Source: Tillus elongatus (taxonomy: Eukaryota > Arthropoda > Insecta > Coleoptera > Cleridae). From it: 64,000 nucleotides of DNA. This document shows positions 1 to 15,110 of this stretch, piece by piece. The position numbers were made by a program, and so were the translations under genes. The notes below the pieces were generated by a model. That model was not told the origin of the DNA, made no database searches, and saw only the letters and a program-made list of their open reading frames with translations. Numbering within the stretch: the first letter of the stretch is position 1; each line of letters starts with the position of its first letter. The stretch covers positions 133,044,047 to 133,108,046 of the forward strand of contig OZ023269.1 of NCBI GenBank assembly GCA_964006375.1. Reading direction: 5' to 3'.

Positions 1-660
1 GCATAATACAAAACCGGCATTGTAGTGACAATGAAAGTTTGAATGTAGCCAAATTTGCAAAAGTTAGCCCATTGTTAGATATTTTGAACGATAAGTTTCT
101 GTCGCTTGCCCCTATCCAAGAACATCATAGCATAGATGAGTCTATGGTGCCTTACTTCGCTAGGCATGGGTCCAAGCAATTCATCAGAGGGAAACCTATT
201 AGATGGGATTATAAGTTCTGGATGGCTGCTAGTAGATCAGGTTATATAGAATGATTTGAACCATATCATGGTTCAAGCACAAGACTGTCAGAACTATACG
301 AGTATTTTGGATTGGGTGCAAGTGTAGTGCTCTCGTTTGCTGACAAAAATTTCCAAGAGAAAGGCCTTTATCCATACCATTAATATTTTGACAATTTTGT
401 CACGTCTTTGGATTGGCTTCTGATACACAGAGGCAGAAATACAAAGGCAGCTGGTACTTTGAGGGAAAACAGGCTAAGTATCTGCTATAAAAACTTGCAA
501 AGAACTGAAGAAAGAGGAGAGGGGCAGATTCGAGTGTGCCGTGGAAAATAGTCAAAATATCATGGTTTGCTGCTGGAATGATAATAACATAGTTACTATA
601 GGCTCGAATTCGGAATTGGTGTGTCGTCGAAAAAGTTTTTGTGAAAAATTATATGTTGGT
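1..660 (+). pseudogene. piggyBac-type transposase relic (5' cut by window edge)
   Basis: The frame at 39-254 contains DESMVPYFARHGSKQFIRGK followed by KPIRWDYKFW, which matches the catalytic-core pattern of piggyBac DDE transposases (DEsM.P..GR...KQ...gKPi.wG.K). Similarity continues past the stop at 252-254 in the same frame (HGSSTRLSELYEYFGLGASV, then an FDNF.TS..W block near 385-415), and a WNDNN.V block near 570-600 recalls the family's later segment. Several stop codons interrupt it, so it is a dead copy. In the family the enzyme performs cut-and-paste at TTAA sites; neither end of this copy is visible here. Confidence 0.8.
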
Positions 661-1962
661 AGGTGGGTAAATAACTTGAAATGGTTCGTTGGCCAGAAAA
701 ATTGGACCAGTTTTTTAAATTTATTTTTATTGGCGAATTTTCTTGTACAAAATGTTCTTTTAATAGCGAATTTTCTTATAAATGAATTTTCTTTGAAGAA
801 ACATTTGTTGCGAAATTTTGTATGAAAAATTATTCAATTGAATTGAAATAAGCTTTTAATGGATTTTGGTGCAAACAAATTATTTTTTTCTCAATTTTAA
901 TTACAGGTTAGGTATATAATTTGAATTTTATGTATTCTTTTAGCAAAATTTTGTGTAAAGAATAGTTAACCAAATTTTATGCCTGTTTTTATTAAAAAAA
1001 GACATATTTGCCATCAAAAACATTTTAATGAAAATTGACTACCATAACGCACTCACTGTGTCCAGACTTTTTTTAAGTCTTTAAGGCAGTCTCAACTGTA
1101 CCCGTTTTATTTGCTTCAAGAACGGTTGTACTCAGTGTTTTAGCGAGCATTCACAATTACTTACTCACTAAGCTACTTGTAACCCAGCTAAAAAATAAAG
1201 GCACCAATTTAATTAGCACCTTGTATATACTACACGGTAGACAACATCACCTCCCACTTAGGAACCCCTTTACATTTGGAGAACAAGATATTAGGACAAA
1301 ACAAAAAACTGAAATTGCCACGTAAACAGGGCAAGTGTTCTCAAATTACCCCCGAATTAGGTATAATCAGGATCTTTAAAATGTAAACTGTCTGTTAAAA
1401 TTACAACTGCTAATTTTTAATTAATTTGTTTACATACTAATTTTCACAGACAAGTTCAAATGAAGAGAATGGTAATGTACCGACTAAAAATCAATGTCTT
1501 CACAAAACTAAAGCGAAATCCATAATGTACCTACGTCTACGCTATTACAAGTTCATTTTGCAATTGTTTCTCTTGAATGTCATTACCAGTTCCTAATCTA
1601 ATTTTATAACATCTAAGTTATGCAACAAATTAAATTTACCTTTGCTTCCAATAAACGTTTACGTTCTGCGTATTAGTAACGCCTTACTACATATCAATGC
1701 AAATGCAACATTGCCATTGAAAGTTCGAAAATTGTCTTTAGCACCAAAGTTTCTTGCTTAGTTATAGTTGATGTTTCAAACCTACAAATTCCAAAAAGTC
1801 TTAAGGTTTCAGACATTACCTTTGACAAAGGCTGTCGCATAGATATTCTTCTAGGTGCTGATTTTTTTTACAAATAATGTGTTTTTTTTCTCCCTCAGGG
1901 CTTATCCGCATCTTTGCCGCACCGATAGCACTGAGGCCTTTGGCTTATTGTGCGTGACCTTA
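660..1962. other. AT-rich region without a recognisable gene
   Basis: Positions 660-730 and 1022-1075 are degenerate pieces of the window's dispersed repeat family (the GTTCGTTGGCC block, and a reversed copy of the 'accataacgcac' end module). I recognise nothing in 1090-1962. Confidence 0.5.
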
Positions 1963-2420
1963 GTTTTTTCTACTCCACCCATTCCAAAATCACTGTACCT
2001 TGAACTAGTCTGCATAGCGATTGGTAGGGTGAAGTTATATATTGCTCTGTCTCCGGTCTAGACTGACCGTAGATCAGTTGTATTTTGCGGTCCAGAGCTT
2101 TACACTTGCACAAGATGTGCTGGGCTGATTCCTTCCCCTCGCCGCAGAGTCTGCATGCGAGGTCCCCCTCGAACAGACCCATTTTATGCAGGTGTTTCTT
2201 GACGGCCATGTGTCCCATCAAGAGACCTATTATGTTTCCTGTCCTCTGCTAAGATGTAGCAGCTCCACAGCTCTCTTTGAACTGGGTTCGTCAATTACTG
2301 ACTTCCCATGTCTGAGCCCTGGACAGTCTGCCCAGTACACCTTGTGTTCGTTTCTGACTCAGGACTTAATGGCTCCCCTGGTCGTGTATTGGTCAAATAC
2401 ATTTAGTTCCTAATCTTCCT
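1963..2420 (-). pseudogene. LINE (R1/Jockey-like) 3' ORF2 tail fragment
   Basis: The minus-strand frame 2221-1970 reads GHMAVKKHLHKMGL, then CRLCGEGKESAQHILCKC. This is the zinc-knuckle-like C..C...H...C tail that follows the RNase H domain in R1/Jockey-type non-LTR retrotransposons. A related segment upstream (about 2410-2222) reads on in the same direction with a frame break. Only the 3' end of the pol gene is present, as expected for a 5'-truncated LINE insertion. The clade assignment rests on this short motif alone. Confidence 0.7.
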
Positions 2421-2899
2421 ACATTGCAAATATCTGTCTTTGGTTGGTTAATCTCAGATTTACATAACCTTATTTCCAAATTCTGTGAAATAGAAGAAAC
2501 ATTCCGTAATGTTCCACCTCTTTCTTCTAGAGAGCAGTAGTGTGAAAAACTGTTCTAATTTACAACATAGCACAATAACGAAGGGAGATTTATTGTTCAA
2601 ATTCCGTTAAAAGACCATGTTTTCTTTGTTGGCGATTCCAGGTCCAAAGCAATGTGAGGAATGAAACTCAATATATAAGCTTCATAAATGAGTATATTTC
2701 TCTTCGGCACATGCAAAATATTCTGAAACAGATCAAGGTCAATTCTTTCTTCCTCACTGCACTGCTACATTTCTACTAAGAAAAACCCGGAAGATCTTCT
2801 TTCTCGCGGTGTTCTTCCTAAAAAGCTTCTTAACAATACATTTTGATTTTCTGGTCCAGAACTTATCAGCAACGATAAAATTTATTAGCCACAATATCC

Positions 2900-3700
2900 T
2901 TTCCAATCGCTTCAGGAGGTTCCTGAATTACGAAAGCAAAGAGCTTAGCACCACATCGTTAAGGTTTATTTTTGAGTTGACTTAAATAAATGTTTCAATC
3001 TTACTAAACTGCAGCGTGTAACCGCTTTCTGCTTTAGATTCATTTTAAATTGCAAATCAAGTCCTGCCGAGAGAAGATCGGACCCTTTTGAGTACGGGCG
3101 CATTCATCCTTTCCACAAATGATGCTAAGAAACTGTCCAATTTCTGTTATGCAAAAAATTCCCTGCTATCATATCAGGTAAACGACATCTTCAAAATGTG
3201 CTAGGTAATTCAAAGTTAATTTTCGAGGAACTTTATGCAATCTGGCAGAAATAAAGGCAATTTTAAACTCTAGACTTATCATCCCAATCTCCTCCGGTCC
3301 TACTGATTTATATGAACTCACTCCTTTTCACTGTTTTATTGGCCAACCAGCTACAGCGTTGATTTAGCCAAATATATAAGATATTTCGCTGTCTAGGCTC
3401 TCTAAATATCATTTTCAATCAATCCAACAACACTTTCGGCACTAATGGTCCAAATAAGTTATATCTGAACTGCAGATTCGTAGAAAATAGAAGACTTCGT
3501 CTTAACGTCAAGGTTGGATCCTTACTGGTGATCAAAAATGGTAACGCACCTCATTTAAAGTGGCAGCTGGCCAGAGTAGTCCAACTTCATCCAGGTCCCG
3601 AAGGAGTCTCATGTGTGGCCAGTCTAAGGACATCCGATAATATCGTGAAGCGTAGATTTGTTAAGGTATGTGTGATTGTCGAACATAGAGAAAAAATACC
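2900..3700 (+). pseudogene. BEL/Pao LTR retrotransposon pol C-terminal relic
   Basis: The frame at about 3505-3690 reads VKVGSLLVIKNGNAPHLKW, followed by a QLARVVQLHPG block. This matches the C-terminal domain after the integrase in BEL/Pao polyproteins (the DUF5641-type pattern VLIK...PP.KW.LGRV..LHPG.DG..RV). Upstream, at about 3200-3490, broken frames give EELYAIWQK and LTPFHCFIGQPATAL, followed by an RLSKY..Q...Q.F...WSK..ISELQ pattern, the integrase C-terminal region of the same family. Stops and frameshifts are frequent. No LTRs were delimited. Confidence 0.75.
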
Positions 3701-4535
3701 CAGGACATTAAAAGTGGTGGCTCCTAATTCAAACTGTATAGTCAAGTTATGGATCATTATTTTGCGTATATACCTTTTAGTTTACTAACATGCAAGTTTG
3801 TAAATTTCTTGCTGTATTTACCCATGCGATATGTTGAAAGCTGGACCTTTAAAGGCCGAGGGTATATTCGCACCTAGAACTGAATTTATATTACTTGTCA
3901 ACTCCACCACTAAGGTGGTAGATACTTGTTTTGTACGTAGCTCTAGAGCAAAGAGGAAGAGCAAAATCTAGAAAAAAATCGAAAAGTGTCATTATAAAAT
4001 GGTTTTGACAGAAGAAATTTCAGAGGAGGATGTTCAGCAAAATTGTATAAATGCAAACAAAAGCTTAGCTTTCTTGTAAGACACGTTGTATAATTCTGGG
4101 CGCAAATAAATAAGTATAAATATATAAAAACACCTTTTTGGCAATTAGGCCAGGGATATTAAAAATAGGAATAGCCTCATTTGGTGCAAACTCTTAAAAA
4201 TTATTTCAGGTATTATATGTTCGGGTGGTAATAAATTTCGATAGAATGAACGTTTCGCTTTATACATTATTCATTCAAATACAAAACCACGTTTGTACGG
4301 CGATAATAAAACCAAAAAAAATGTTAATAAAACTAGTTAAAAAACATGAATTTATGACCCAAATAACGTGGTATTCATAAAATTTTAATCAGATTTGTTC
4401 TCGATTCTCTAAATGCCTAGATTCGCTATGCGATTGCAAACATTTATTTGTCAGGTAGAGCTAGTAAAATTAAATATATCAGAAATTCTTGATTTATCTC
4501 AGGAATAGTTATTTATTAAAAAAAGTGGTTTCCTA
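3700..4535. other. AT-rich region, nothing recognised
   Basis: I see no coding or structural feature here. 3880-3960 could be residual BEL/Pao 3' sequence, but I cannot support that. Confidence 0.4.
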
Positions 4536-5300
<765 letters not shown>

Positions 5301-5559
5301 GCATCCTATTTCAATAAAAAGTGCAAAAATGCATTAACGAATTGGTTCTACGGAAATTAGCTAAAAGTTATAGACCGTTAAACCATAAGCTTCACTAAAC
5401 CTACAGCGAAAACATCAACTTAACTAAACCAACAGCCAAAGCATCAGAGAAAGGGTCTATATGATATAAATTTTCTGTAAATATTTTAGTAAAATGAAGG
5501 GCAATGACGGTTGAATCTGAAACTTAAGGGTTCGCAGAACACTCTTCTTGCAACATTTT

Positions 5560-5922
5560 CTTTTCGCAATCCGTATTTGTTTCACGTTCTTTGCCTAAAC
5601 ATTGCTAATTTTGACGTTTAAAATTGCGAGTTTGACGTTTTGAGGAAAACTCTAATAATTGTTTCTTTAACTGCCCGTAACTTTTTTGTCTTTGGTGCAT
5701 GGTTTACTCTTTATAATACAAACACGCGTACCAAATTTGGTTGCCCTTACTTTGTTATTTCCAGAGATATAATTTTTTTTAGAAAGAAAACACAAAATTT
5801 TCCGGGAAAACCTGGGCCGATTTTTCTGGCTAACGAACTTGTCCAAGCCACTTGCAAAAGGAAGGTACTCACCAAATTTGATTAAGATCGGCCCATTATT
5901 TTTTGAGTTATCGGTGTGATAC

Positions 5923-6001
<79 letters not shown>

Positions 6002-6300
6002 CATATAAAAATTCAAATTGACCCCGGATATCTGTTCTAGGGGGCCTAATTAGCGCTCATTTGAAGAATTTGTTTTTAATTCAAAAGTCGGGATCTCCTC
6101 ATTAGTGAAGTTTTTTTTAATTCACTAAAAGCTATGATAACCAAATTTGGTAGGTACGTTTACGATATAAAAAGTAAACTATACACCGAAACTTAGATTT
6201 CTGTTACAATAAAAAAGAGTTGTAATAAAATATTTTATGGCAGATCATTTCTATGAAAATTCACTACCATAACGCACTTGCTGAGTCCAGGCCTTTTTAA
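5560..6300 (-). repeat. Dispersed repeat family, copy 2
   Basis: Reverse-orientation copy. The 'aacttgtccaagccac' and 'gagttatcggtgtgat' blocks lie at 5830-5925, the (TA)n tract at 5926-5999, the 'gcgctcatttgaag' block at 6050-6070, and the hairpin end near 6100-6125. A further end module 'cataacgcacttgctgagtc' lies at about 6270-6290. Confidence 0.7.
5926..5999. repeat. (TA)n microsatellite
   Basis: TA dinucleotide tract of about 74 bp inside dispersed repeat copy 2. Confidence 0.95.
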
Positions 6301-7440
6301 AAGTTTAGTTTAGTTGGTATATATTTTTCAAAGGAAAAGTCTTCAATTTGTTATCGGAGAACTTTTCATAAAGCTAAAGTTTAATAGAAGTTTGTATAGT
6401 AAACATTTAGAATTTCATAAAGGCGGGAAACAATTAATTTCATCCAGAAAATTATGTAGAAAGACATAGTAAATGAAAGCAGAGCATCTAGAAAGTGAAA
6501 AGAGCACTTAATGTTAACGAAGAGTTCATCCTATACGCACATCTAGTTTGCTTTGTCCTTGTTACCCGTATGCTTTCTTTGTAGCAAGAACTGTCAATGT
6601 AATAAATTCATAAAGTTAGGTTGCCGCCCTATTTTATGTTGTGCTGTCATTGGTGAGGATGTAGGTTGAACTTTATATCCTCAATATTGGTACAGTTGTA
6701 GCTATCATACTCGGTTATTATACCTCGAAGTATTATTAACTTTGCCCTACCGAATATATCTCTATCTGCTTTTGAGATATATTATTTGACATATAGGTCT
6801 GATATTATTTCGCTAAAGTGTTTTATTAAACCAACTTTTGAAGATACAACAGTTTCCGAAATAACTTTTTCGACGAAGCTCCTCTGTTTGAATTGGCTAA
6901 GAAATTCACCCAAGAAATTATTAAAAGAAACAATGCTCTACGTTTAATTCAAATTCAAGAACTACTCTTTAAGTTATCGCATTGGGGAGGGAGTTGAATC
7001 AAAGAAGGCCAAAATTAATTAATTAATATTTATTTTCCCCAATTTACCGATGTCATACACTTATCCCTTGTTCCCTTTTTATGGCTCATAGACCTGTCTA
7101 TGGTCTTTTCTTTGTTAGAATTATAAATAATTATTTACAAATGTCAAATTACCGAGAGGAAGTGACAGCTTTAAATGCAGCTATCATGCTTTTACTAACC
7201 TAATGGCTGAGTTCATCAGGCGGCAACAGCTGAGTTTAAGCGCTTATTTGCTGACTACCGATACATTTCAGGGTTGCAGACTGGTGAACACACTGTTAAA
7301 TTCAAGCACTATTTTGTTACGTTTGTCTGTCCTTCCGCTTTCACAAATTGGCAACAGCTGAGTTCCGGCAGAAACTAGGCGGGACTGGTGACCGCATACG
7401 TTAACACAACTATTTAACTGTTAAACTATTCAACCTGTAT
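6300..7440. other. Region without a recognised gene
   Basis: Nothing recognised. 7020-7440 may be the 5' part of the neighbouring PLE relic, but I could not match a reverse-transcriptase motif. Confidence 0.4.
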
Positions 7441-8532
7441 CCTCAAAAAAATAAACCAAATCAACAACAACACAAAAGTTACAATAGAAAAAAATGAAAC
7501 AACACCATAAACTTCATAGACTTAACATCAGAAAAGAAAACCAGATTGAATACAAAATATACAGATAACCTACAAAAACAGACCTAAACACTCAATACAC
7601 CCACACACAAAAAATAGCCGTATACAGATACTTAAGAAACGAAATGCTAAATGTGCCACTTCAGAATGACGAACGAGAAAAGGAATACAACATCATAATA
7701 CAAATAACACAAAGAAATGGATACAACAAGGAAACAATAGAAAAAGTAGTAAAAAATATTAAAAACAAACAAATCAACAAAACCGAAAACAAAACACCAG
7801 AAACAAATACAAAATACACAACATTCACTTATAACCACCACATCAAAAAAATACTCAAACAATATGACTTAAAAATGAGCTACAAAATCAACAACAAAAT
7901 AATAAACAAAATAAATAAAAACAAGAACACAACTCACATAAATTAAATGAAATGTATCCAATAGAATGCAACACATGCAATAAAAAATATATAGGAATGA
8001 CAAAAAAATCAATAGAAACAAGATTCAAGGAACATATAACAGCATTAGATAAAATCCACATACCTAGCTATAAATCAAACGTAGTTGCACACATTCACAA
8101 CACAAAACACTAAAAACCAGACATCACCCAATTACAACTAATGAAACATGTTAAAGACCACAAAAAAAATGGAAATCTGGGAACAATACTACATTCAACA
8201 AACAAACAATAAGAAACAATTAATGCCAGAACAAATCCAAGTACAAACATTTAAACAAAACTTAATAAAGGCCATACAAATAGACAAATTATTAAACCAC
8301 AGTGACCAAGACAGGAGACCGATACACACGACACAGTCCGAAGGCACAACCAATCAGAGGACAGGAAACCGACTAATAGAAGCTCACGGCGCATGCGCCA
8401 CGTACAATCTCAGACGTAGGCCACACGGGAGCGATAACAGTCAGTAGCGTGCTGATGATAAAGCGGGACGGTTCGAAACTGCAGTCCACGTAAACAAATC
8501 AAAAATCACAAAAAGTACAGCAAAGAAATAAA

Positions 8533-8535
<3 letters not shown>
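7440..8535 (+). pseudogene. Penelope-like element relic with GIY-YIG domain (PLE-A)
   Basis: Broken A-rich frames show the end of an RT-like region (7644-7946), then at about 7948-8113 the segment YPIECNTCNKKYIGMTKKSI followed by ETRFKEH. This is the GIY-YIG endonuclease signature (C..C...YIG.T...R..EH) that distinguishes Penelope-like retroelements. The C-terminal tail continues in another frame (8148-8300). The 3' non-coding tail (8300-8535) contains a hammerhead-like core (8447-8491) and a run ending in 'aataaagtgtgt' before a (TA)n tract. At least two frameshifts make it non-functional. Its tail is related to those at 17345-17479 with 35913-36040 and at 51121-51240. Confidence 0.8.
8447..8491 (+). 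ncRNA. Hammerhead ribozyme-like motif in PLE-A tail
   Basis: Core elements in order: stem I strand GCGTG (8447-8451), the canonical CTGATGA box (8452-8458), a stem II region (8459-8474), GAAAC (8475-8479), loop TGCA, GTC (8484-8486), then CACGT (8487-8491), which pairs with the first strand. Stem III is a 2-bp A-U/C-G stem, as is typical of ribozymes in Penelope-like elements. Stem II is weak in this copy (mismatches against GGTTC), although sister copies have a perfect GAACC/GGTTC stem. One extra U separates the CTGATGA box from stem II. Self-cleavage by this copy is doubtful; the family assignment is firmer. Confidence 0.65.

Positions 8536-8538
<3 letters not shown>

Positions 8539-8604
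<66 letters not shown>
8539..8604. repeat. (TA)n microsatellite
   Basis: TA tract directly after the PLE-A tail, forming the left flank of the foldback at 8634-8972. Confidence 0.95.
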
Positions 8605-8608
<4 letters not shown>

Positions 8609-8633
8609 AAGTTTTCGTGACGGTAATAGTGTT

Positions 8634-8967
8634 ATTTACTTAAAAAATTGTGGGAAAGCCGTCAGTTGCAAAATAAAACTCTTTATTAAAAGCCGAGCTT
8701 TCGGAAAAGTTTATTCCATTCTCAAGGATCTAACGTGAGTTTTACTATAACTAATTATGAAAAAACATACATGAAAAAAACCGTCTTTTAAATTTGAGTG
8801 AAGTCGACTTCACTCAAATTTAAAATTCTTTTTTCTCTTCTTTTTTCATAATTAGTTATAGTAAAACTCACGTTAGATCCTTGAGAATGGAATAAACTTT
8901 TCCGAAAGCTCGGCTTTTAATAAAGAGTTTTATTTTGCAGCTGACGGCTTTCCCACAATTTTTTAAG

Positions 8968-8972
<5 letters not shown>
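8634..8972. repeat. Foldback inverted repeat between two (TA)n tracts
   Basis: The arm at 8634 onward ('atttacttaaaaaattgtgg') is repeated in reverse complement down to 8972 ('...attttttaagtaaat'). The arms are about 134 bp and nearly identical. The loop contains a second perfect palindrome around a GTCGAC centre (about 8792-8823). Each arm contains 'ggaataaacttttccgaaag', which resembles the stem II/GAAA part of a degenerate PLE hammerhead, so the foldback may be two PLE tails joined head to head. No coding capacity. Confidence 0.85.

Positions 8973-9053
<81 letters not shown>
8972..9053. repeat. (TA)n microsatellite
   Basis: TA tract of about 80 bp forming the right flank of the foldback. 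Confidence 0.95.
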
Positions 9054-9057
<4 letters not shown>

Positions 9058-9215
9058 TACGCTCGTATTACCCCTCTTGCCGCTATCCACCTCCCCCCTT
9101 CCTCCCTCCCGCCCGCACATTAGTCCGGTTAAAAGTGTGCTGTACTAATTTTCCATTATGCTGTTTATTATAAGTTTAAATGGCTTTTTGTTGTCTGATT
9201 AACGTGAAATAATAT

Positions 9216-9904
<689 letters not shown>

Positions 9905-9905
<1 letters not shown>

Positions 9906-11090
9906 TATTGCCTATTTATATGCAGTGTGAGTAGGTTGTTATAACAGTCACATGTAAAAGTTTGTCTATTTTCACTTCGTAAATACCAAAGCTTTCGCCA
10001 CGAATATTTTTAAAAGGCGTCGAAAAACATATGTTTAGTAAATAAATAGTCATGTTTGGATATAGATAATCAATTTTTACTGTCTGATAAAAAGTATACA
10101 AAGCGTAACACATCAAAGCTACCTCCTGACTATTTCTTAAGAAAATTCAATAACGTTTTTAAGATAATTATCCAAGTTACGTTTCATTTTACGAACGAAA
10201 GTGTCAAAGAAATTTTGGAATATTGCCGAGGTAGAAAGTAAGAAATTTAATATCAATTTGTGTTTCCAACAAGAATTCATTCAGCTTGACACAATCGATA
10301 ATAAAATTCAAATAAGAATTGGCAAATTCTCAATTTCTTTTCGTTCGTGCAAAAATCAACCTGTCGGTTAGCGTTTGAGGCGCAAATTTACATCCTTTGA
10401 CAAAAAAGTTTGTATTAGTATACAGTAGACACGCATTTGGAAATATCACCCTCAAAATTTGTATATGAAATTCTCAATTTGGCTTTTTATTATATTTTTC
10501 ATCAACATAATCAAATATACAGAATATTTGCAACGTAACTCTTTACACTTATTTCCCTATGCTGTTTAAATTTTCGCCCCTCAACCTATTTAGCAATTCT
10601 TCGTAGAAAAAAAAAACGATTTTAGTAAAACTTGTCACGATTGTTCGCTTAGTAAATAAATGTCTTGATAAGTTCGTTAGAAAGAAAGATCAGACCACTT
10701 TTTCCGGGAAATTTCTGCGAGAAGTTTTTCTACCTTGTTCTCTTATATAGCGTATATCACATGCCAAAATAGAGACCTCTACCTTTAAGGAAAAAACTTA
10801 TAAACAATTAAATAAAATGAATCGCACTAAAGATCCAAGACATGCTCGAAATATTTGTATGCTAAACAAAATATACTGAATTCTTCAAATGAAGATTAAG
10901 TTTTTTGGGACAAAAAATTCAAGCGATACCAACAAAAAATACTTGGAGAACTTAAATGTATAAATAGGTACTTTTTAAACAAAGATTCTGAAAGAAAGAT
11001 GCTGAGTATGGAAGATACTATGTTGAAAATAATCCAATTCAAAATTAACATGGCGAAAGGAGCTAAAAGCACTAATAGAATAAAGAGTAA
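9905..11090. other. AT-rich region, degenerate repeat fragment only
   Basis: A degraded copy of the dispersed repeat lies at about 10590-10770 ('cttgataagttcgttagaaa'). The remainder, including a 61-codon frame at 10056-10241, shows no recognisable similarity. Confidence 0.4.
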
Positions 11091-11755
11091 AACTCTGGAC
11101 GCAGCAAGTGCTTTATGGCAGTGAATTTTCATTAAAATGTTTTTAATAACTAGATATGTCTTTTTTTAATGAAATATGTCATTAAATTTGGTTATGTGTA
11201 ACGTAAATAATAACAACAAGTCGAAAACGATGAACCCTATCCATTTTTTTCCTTACCACCAGCATTATAATTCGATTAAAATTGCAATAAAATACGGGGT
11301 GTCCGATAAAAAAAGAAAATTTGTATCACCAACGACTTATGGGCCACCGTGTCATTATTAAAATAATTCGTAAGATGGAGCTCAAACGTATACAATTTTT
11401 TCTCGTATTTTGTATAATAACGGGTATATTGAGCTTTACCGTAAAAATGCGTCACCCTGTATATGTTGGTTCTAGGGGGATAAGTTCGCGGTCATTTGAA
11501 GAAATATTTTCACAATTCAAAAGTCGCGAATTTTTTCTGCGAAAATTCACTTAAAATTATAGCCTAATAAACCATACACTCTATAACTAAAACTACTGCC
11601 AAAGAACAAGGGTCTATTTGATATGATTTTTCCGCTACTATTTTAGTAAAGTGAAGGGCAATGACGGTGGAATCTGAAACTTAAGGCTTCATGAAACACG
11701 TTTCTTGCGACGTTTTTTCTACATAACCCGTATCCTTTTCACGTTATTTGCAAAG
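11090..11755. repeat. Dispersed repeat fragments
   Basis: End module 'tctggacgcagcaagtgc' at 11094-11111. A separate module at 11296-11460 ('ggggtgtccgataaaaaaag', 'cgacttatgggccaccgtgt') recurs at 52730-52830 (-) and 62395-62560, and a 'gtgaagggcaatgacggtgg' block lies near 11650. No genes. Confidence 0.6.
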
Positions 11756-11782
11756 CTAGATGTATTTTCACCACAATTAGAA

Positions 11783-11823
11783 CCGTAGACCGGTTTCGCT
11801 CTAATTATAGCTCGTCAGTACGT
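11783..11823 (-). ncRNA. Hammerhead ribozyme-like motif (left arm)
   Basis: On the minus strand: ACGTA, CTGACGA (intact CUGANGA core; position 7 is variable in hammerheads), stem II GCT...AGC around ATAATTAG, GAAAC, CG, GTC, then TACGG. Stem I pairs GTA with TAC plus one further pair. Stem III (ACC/GGT) has no loop, so cleavage, if any, would probably need a dimer, as described for PLE hammerheads with minimal stem III. Confidence 0.65.
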
Positions 11824-12001
11824 CATACTAATTGCAGCGAAAATACACCCACAAAAGTAATACAGGTATGGTAGCCAGCCTCCCAAAACTAAGTGAGATA
11901 TAAGACCTGGTAGAAACGTGTCTTACATCTCACTTAGTCTTGGATGGCTGGCTACCATAGCCGTATTACTTTATAGGTGTGTTTTCGCTGCAATTTATAT
12001 G

Positions 12002-12042
12002 CCGTATTGACGAGCTCTAATTAGAGCGAAACCGGTCTACAG
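12002..12042 (+). ncRNA. Hammerhead ribozyme-like motif (right arm)
   Basis: CCGTA, TTGACGA (first core C replaced by T), a perfect 5-bp stem II GCTCT-AATT-AGAGC, GAAAC, CG, GTC, TACAG. Left and right arms have complementary damage: the left has an intact CUGANGA but a shorter stem II, the right has the better stem II but a changed C3. The shared ancestor would have matched the full consensus. Confidence 0.65.
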
Positions 12043-12104
12043 TTCTAATTGTGGTGAGAATGCATCTAGCCTTATATACTTCGTCCCTATATTGAGGAAG
12101 AAAT

Positions 12105-12240
12105 GGGCCAGCGCTGACAATTTACTAAATTATTAGTTGGTTGTATACAGTCTCTATTTTTTAACATTCTGTGTTATTTGCAGCTGCCGTGACAACATAC
12201 TACTTGGTTCCGCAACGAGATGGCGACACGTGTACAAACG
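12105..12240. repeat. Repeat, inverted partner of 15745-15893
   Basis: 'attagttggttgtatacagt' and 'actacttggttccgcaacga' recur in reverse complement at 15745-15893 ('cggtgcgaaaccaggtagta', 'gtgtacaaccaactaacaat'). This is an unidentified interspersed element with no coding capacity. Confidence 0.65.
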
Positions 12241-12269
12241 TGTCTTATATCTCACTTAGGTTCTTTGCC

Positions 12270-12740
12270 TAAATGTTGCCAATTTTTGATGTTTCAAAGC
12301 GTGACGTTTTAAGGAGAAAAACTATAAAACTTTCCAAGTAATTTTTCTGGCATTTCTTAACCTTTTTACGCCAAAAAAAACTCAATCTTGGTCTGTTATA
12401 TACAATAGATTTTGTTGTCCACATAACATATTTTAGTTTTATGCGCTTCTCTGGTCATCAGTGGCACCCAAAGGTTCTTTTCTTAAAATTCCTATAACTT
12501 TTTCCTTTTAACTTAGAGATCTAAAGATCTAAAGTTTGGTGCTTAGTACACTTTTTATAATATAAACTTGGGTACCAATTTTGGTTGCCATAGCTTTATT
12601 ATTTCCGGAAACACAATTTTTTTTTAGAAAGAAAACCCAAAATTTTTCAGGAAAAACTAATGCGGATTTCTTCGCTAAGTCACTTACAAAAGAAACGCAC
12701 TAACCAAATTTAATCAAAATCGGTCTTTTTTGAGTTATCG

Positions 12741-12743
<3 letters not shown>
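12270..12743 (-). repeat. Dispersed repeat family, copy 4
   Basis: Reverse-orientation modules ('tctttgcctaaatgttgcca' near 12260, 'ttgagttatcggtgtatata' near 12730) run into a (TA)n tract. Confidence 0.65.

Positions 12744-12833
<90 letters not shown>
12744..12833. repeat. (TA)n microsatellite at left end of Tc1/mariner element
   Basis: TA tract of about 90 bp. The Tc1/mariner TIR starts directly at its right edge, as expected for insertion at TA. Confidence 0.95.

Positions 12834-15109
<2,276 letters not shown>

Positions 15110-15110
<1 letters not shown>

Larger units (their letters stand above)
11755..12070. repeat. Inverted repeat with a hammerhead-like motif in each arm
   Basis: The arm at about 11757-11905 ('tagatgtattttcaccacaa') is repeated in reverse complement at about 11915-12068. 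Inner sequences ('ggtagccagcctcccaaaac'/'gatggctggctaccatagcc') pair close to the centre. The two arms differ by scattered substitutions, so the pair is not brand new. Each arm carries a hammerhead-like core, annotated separately. It could be a PLE- or retrozyme-derived head-to-head insertion. Confidence 0.85.
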
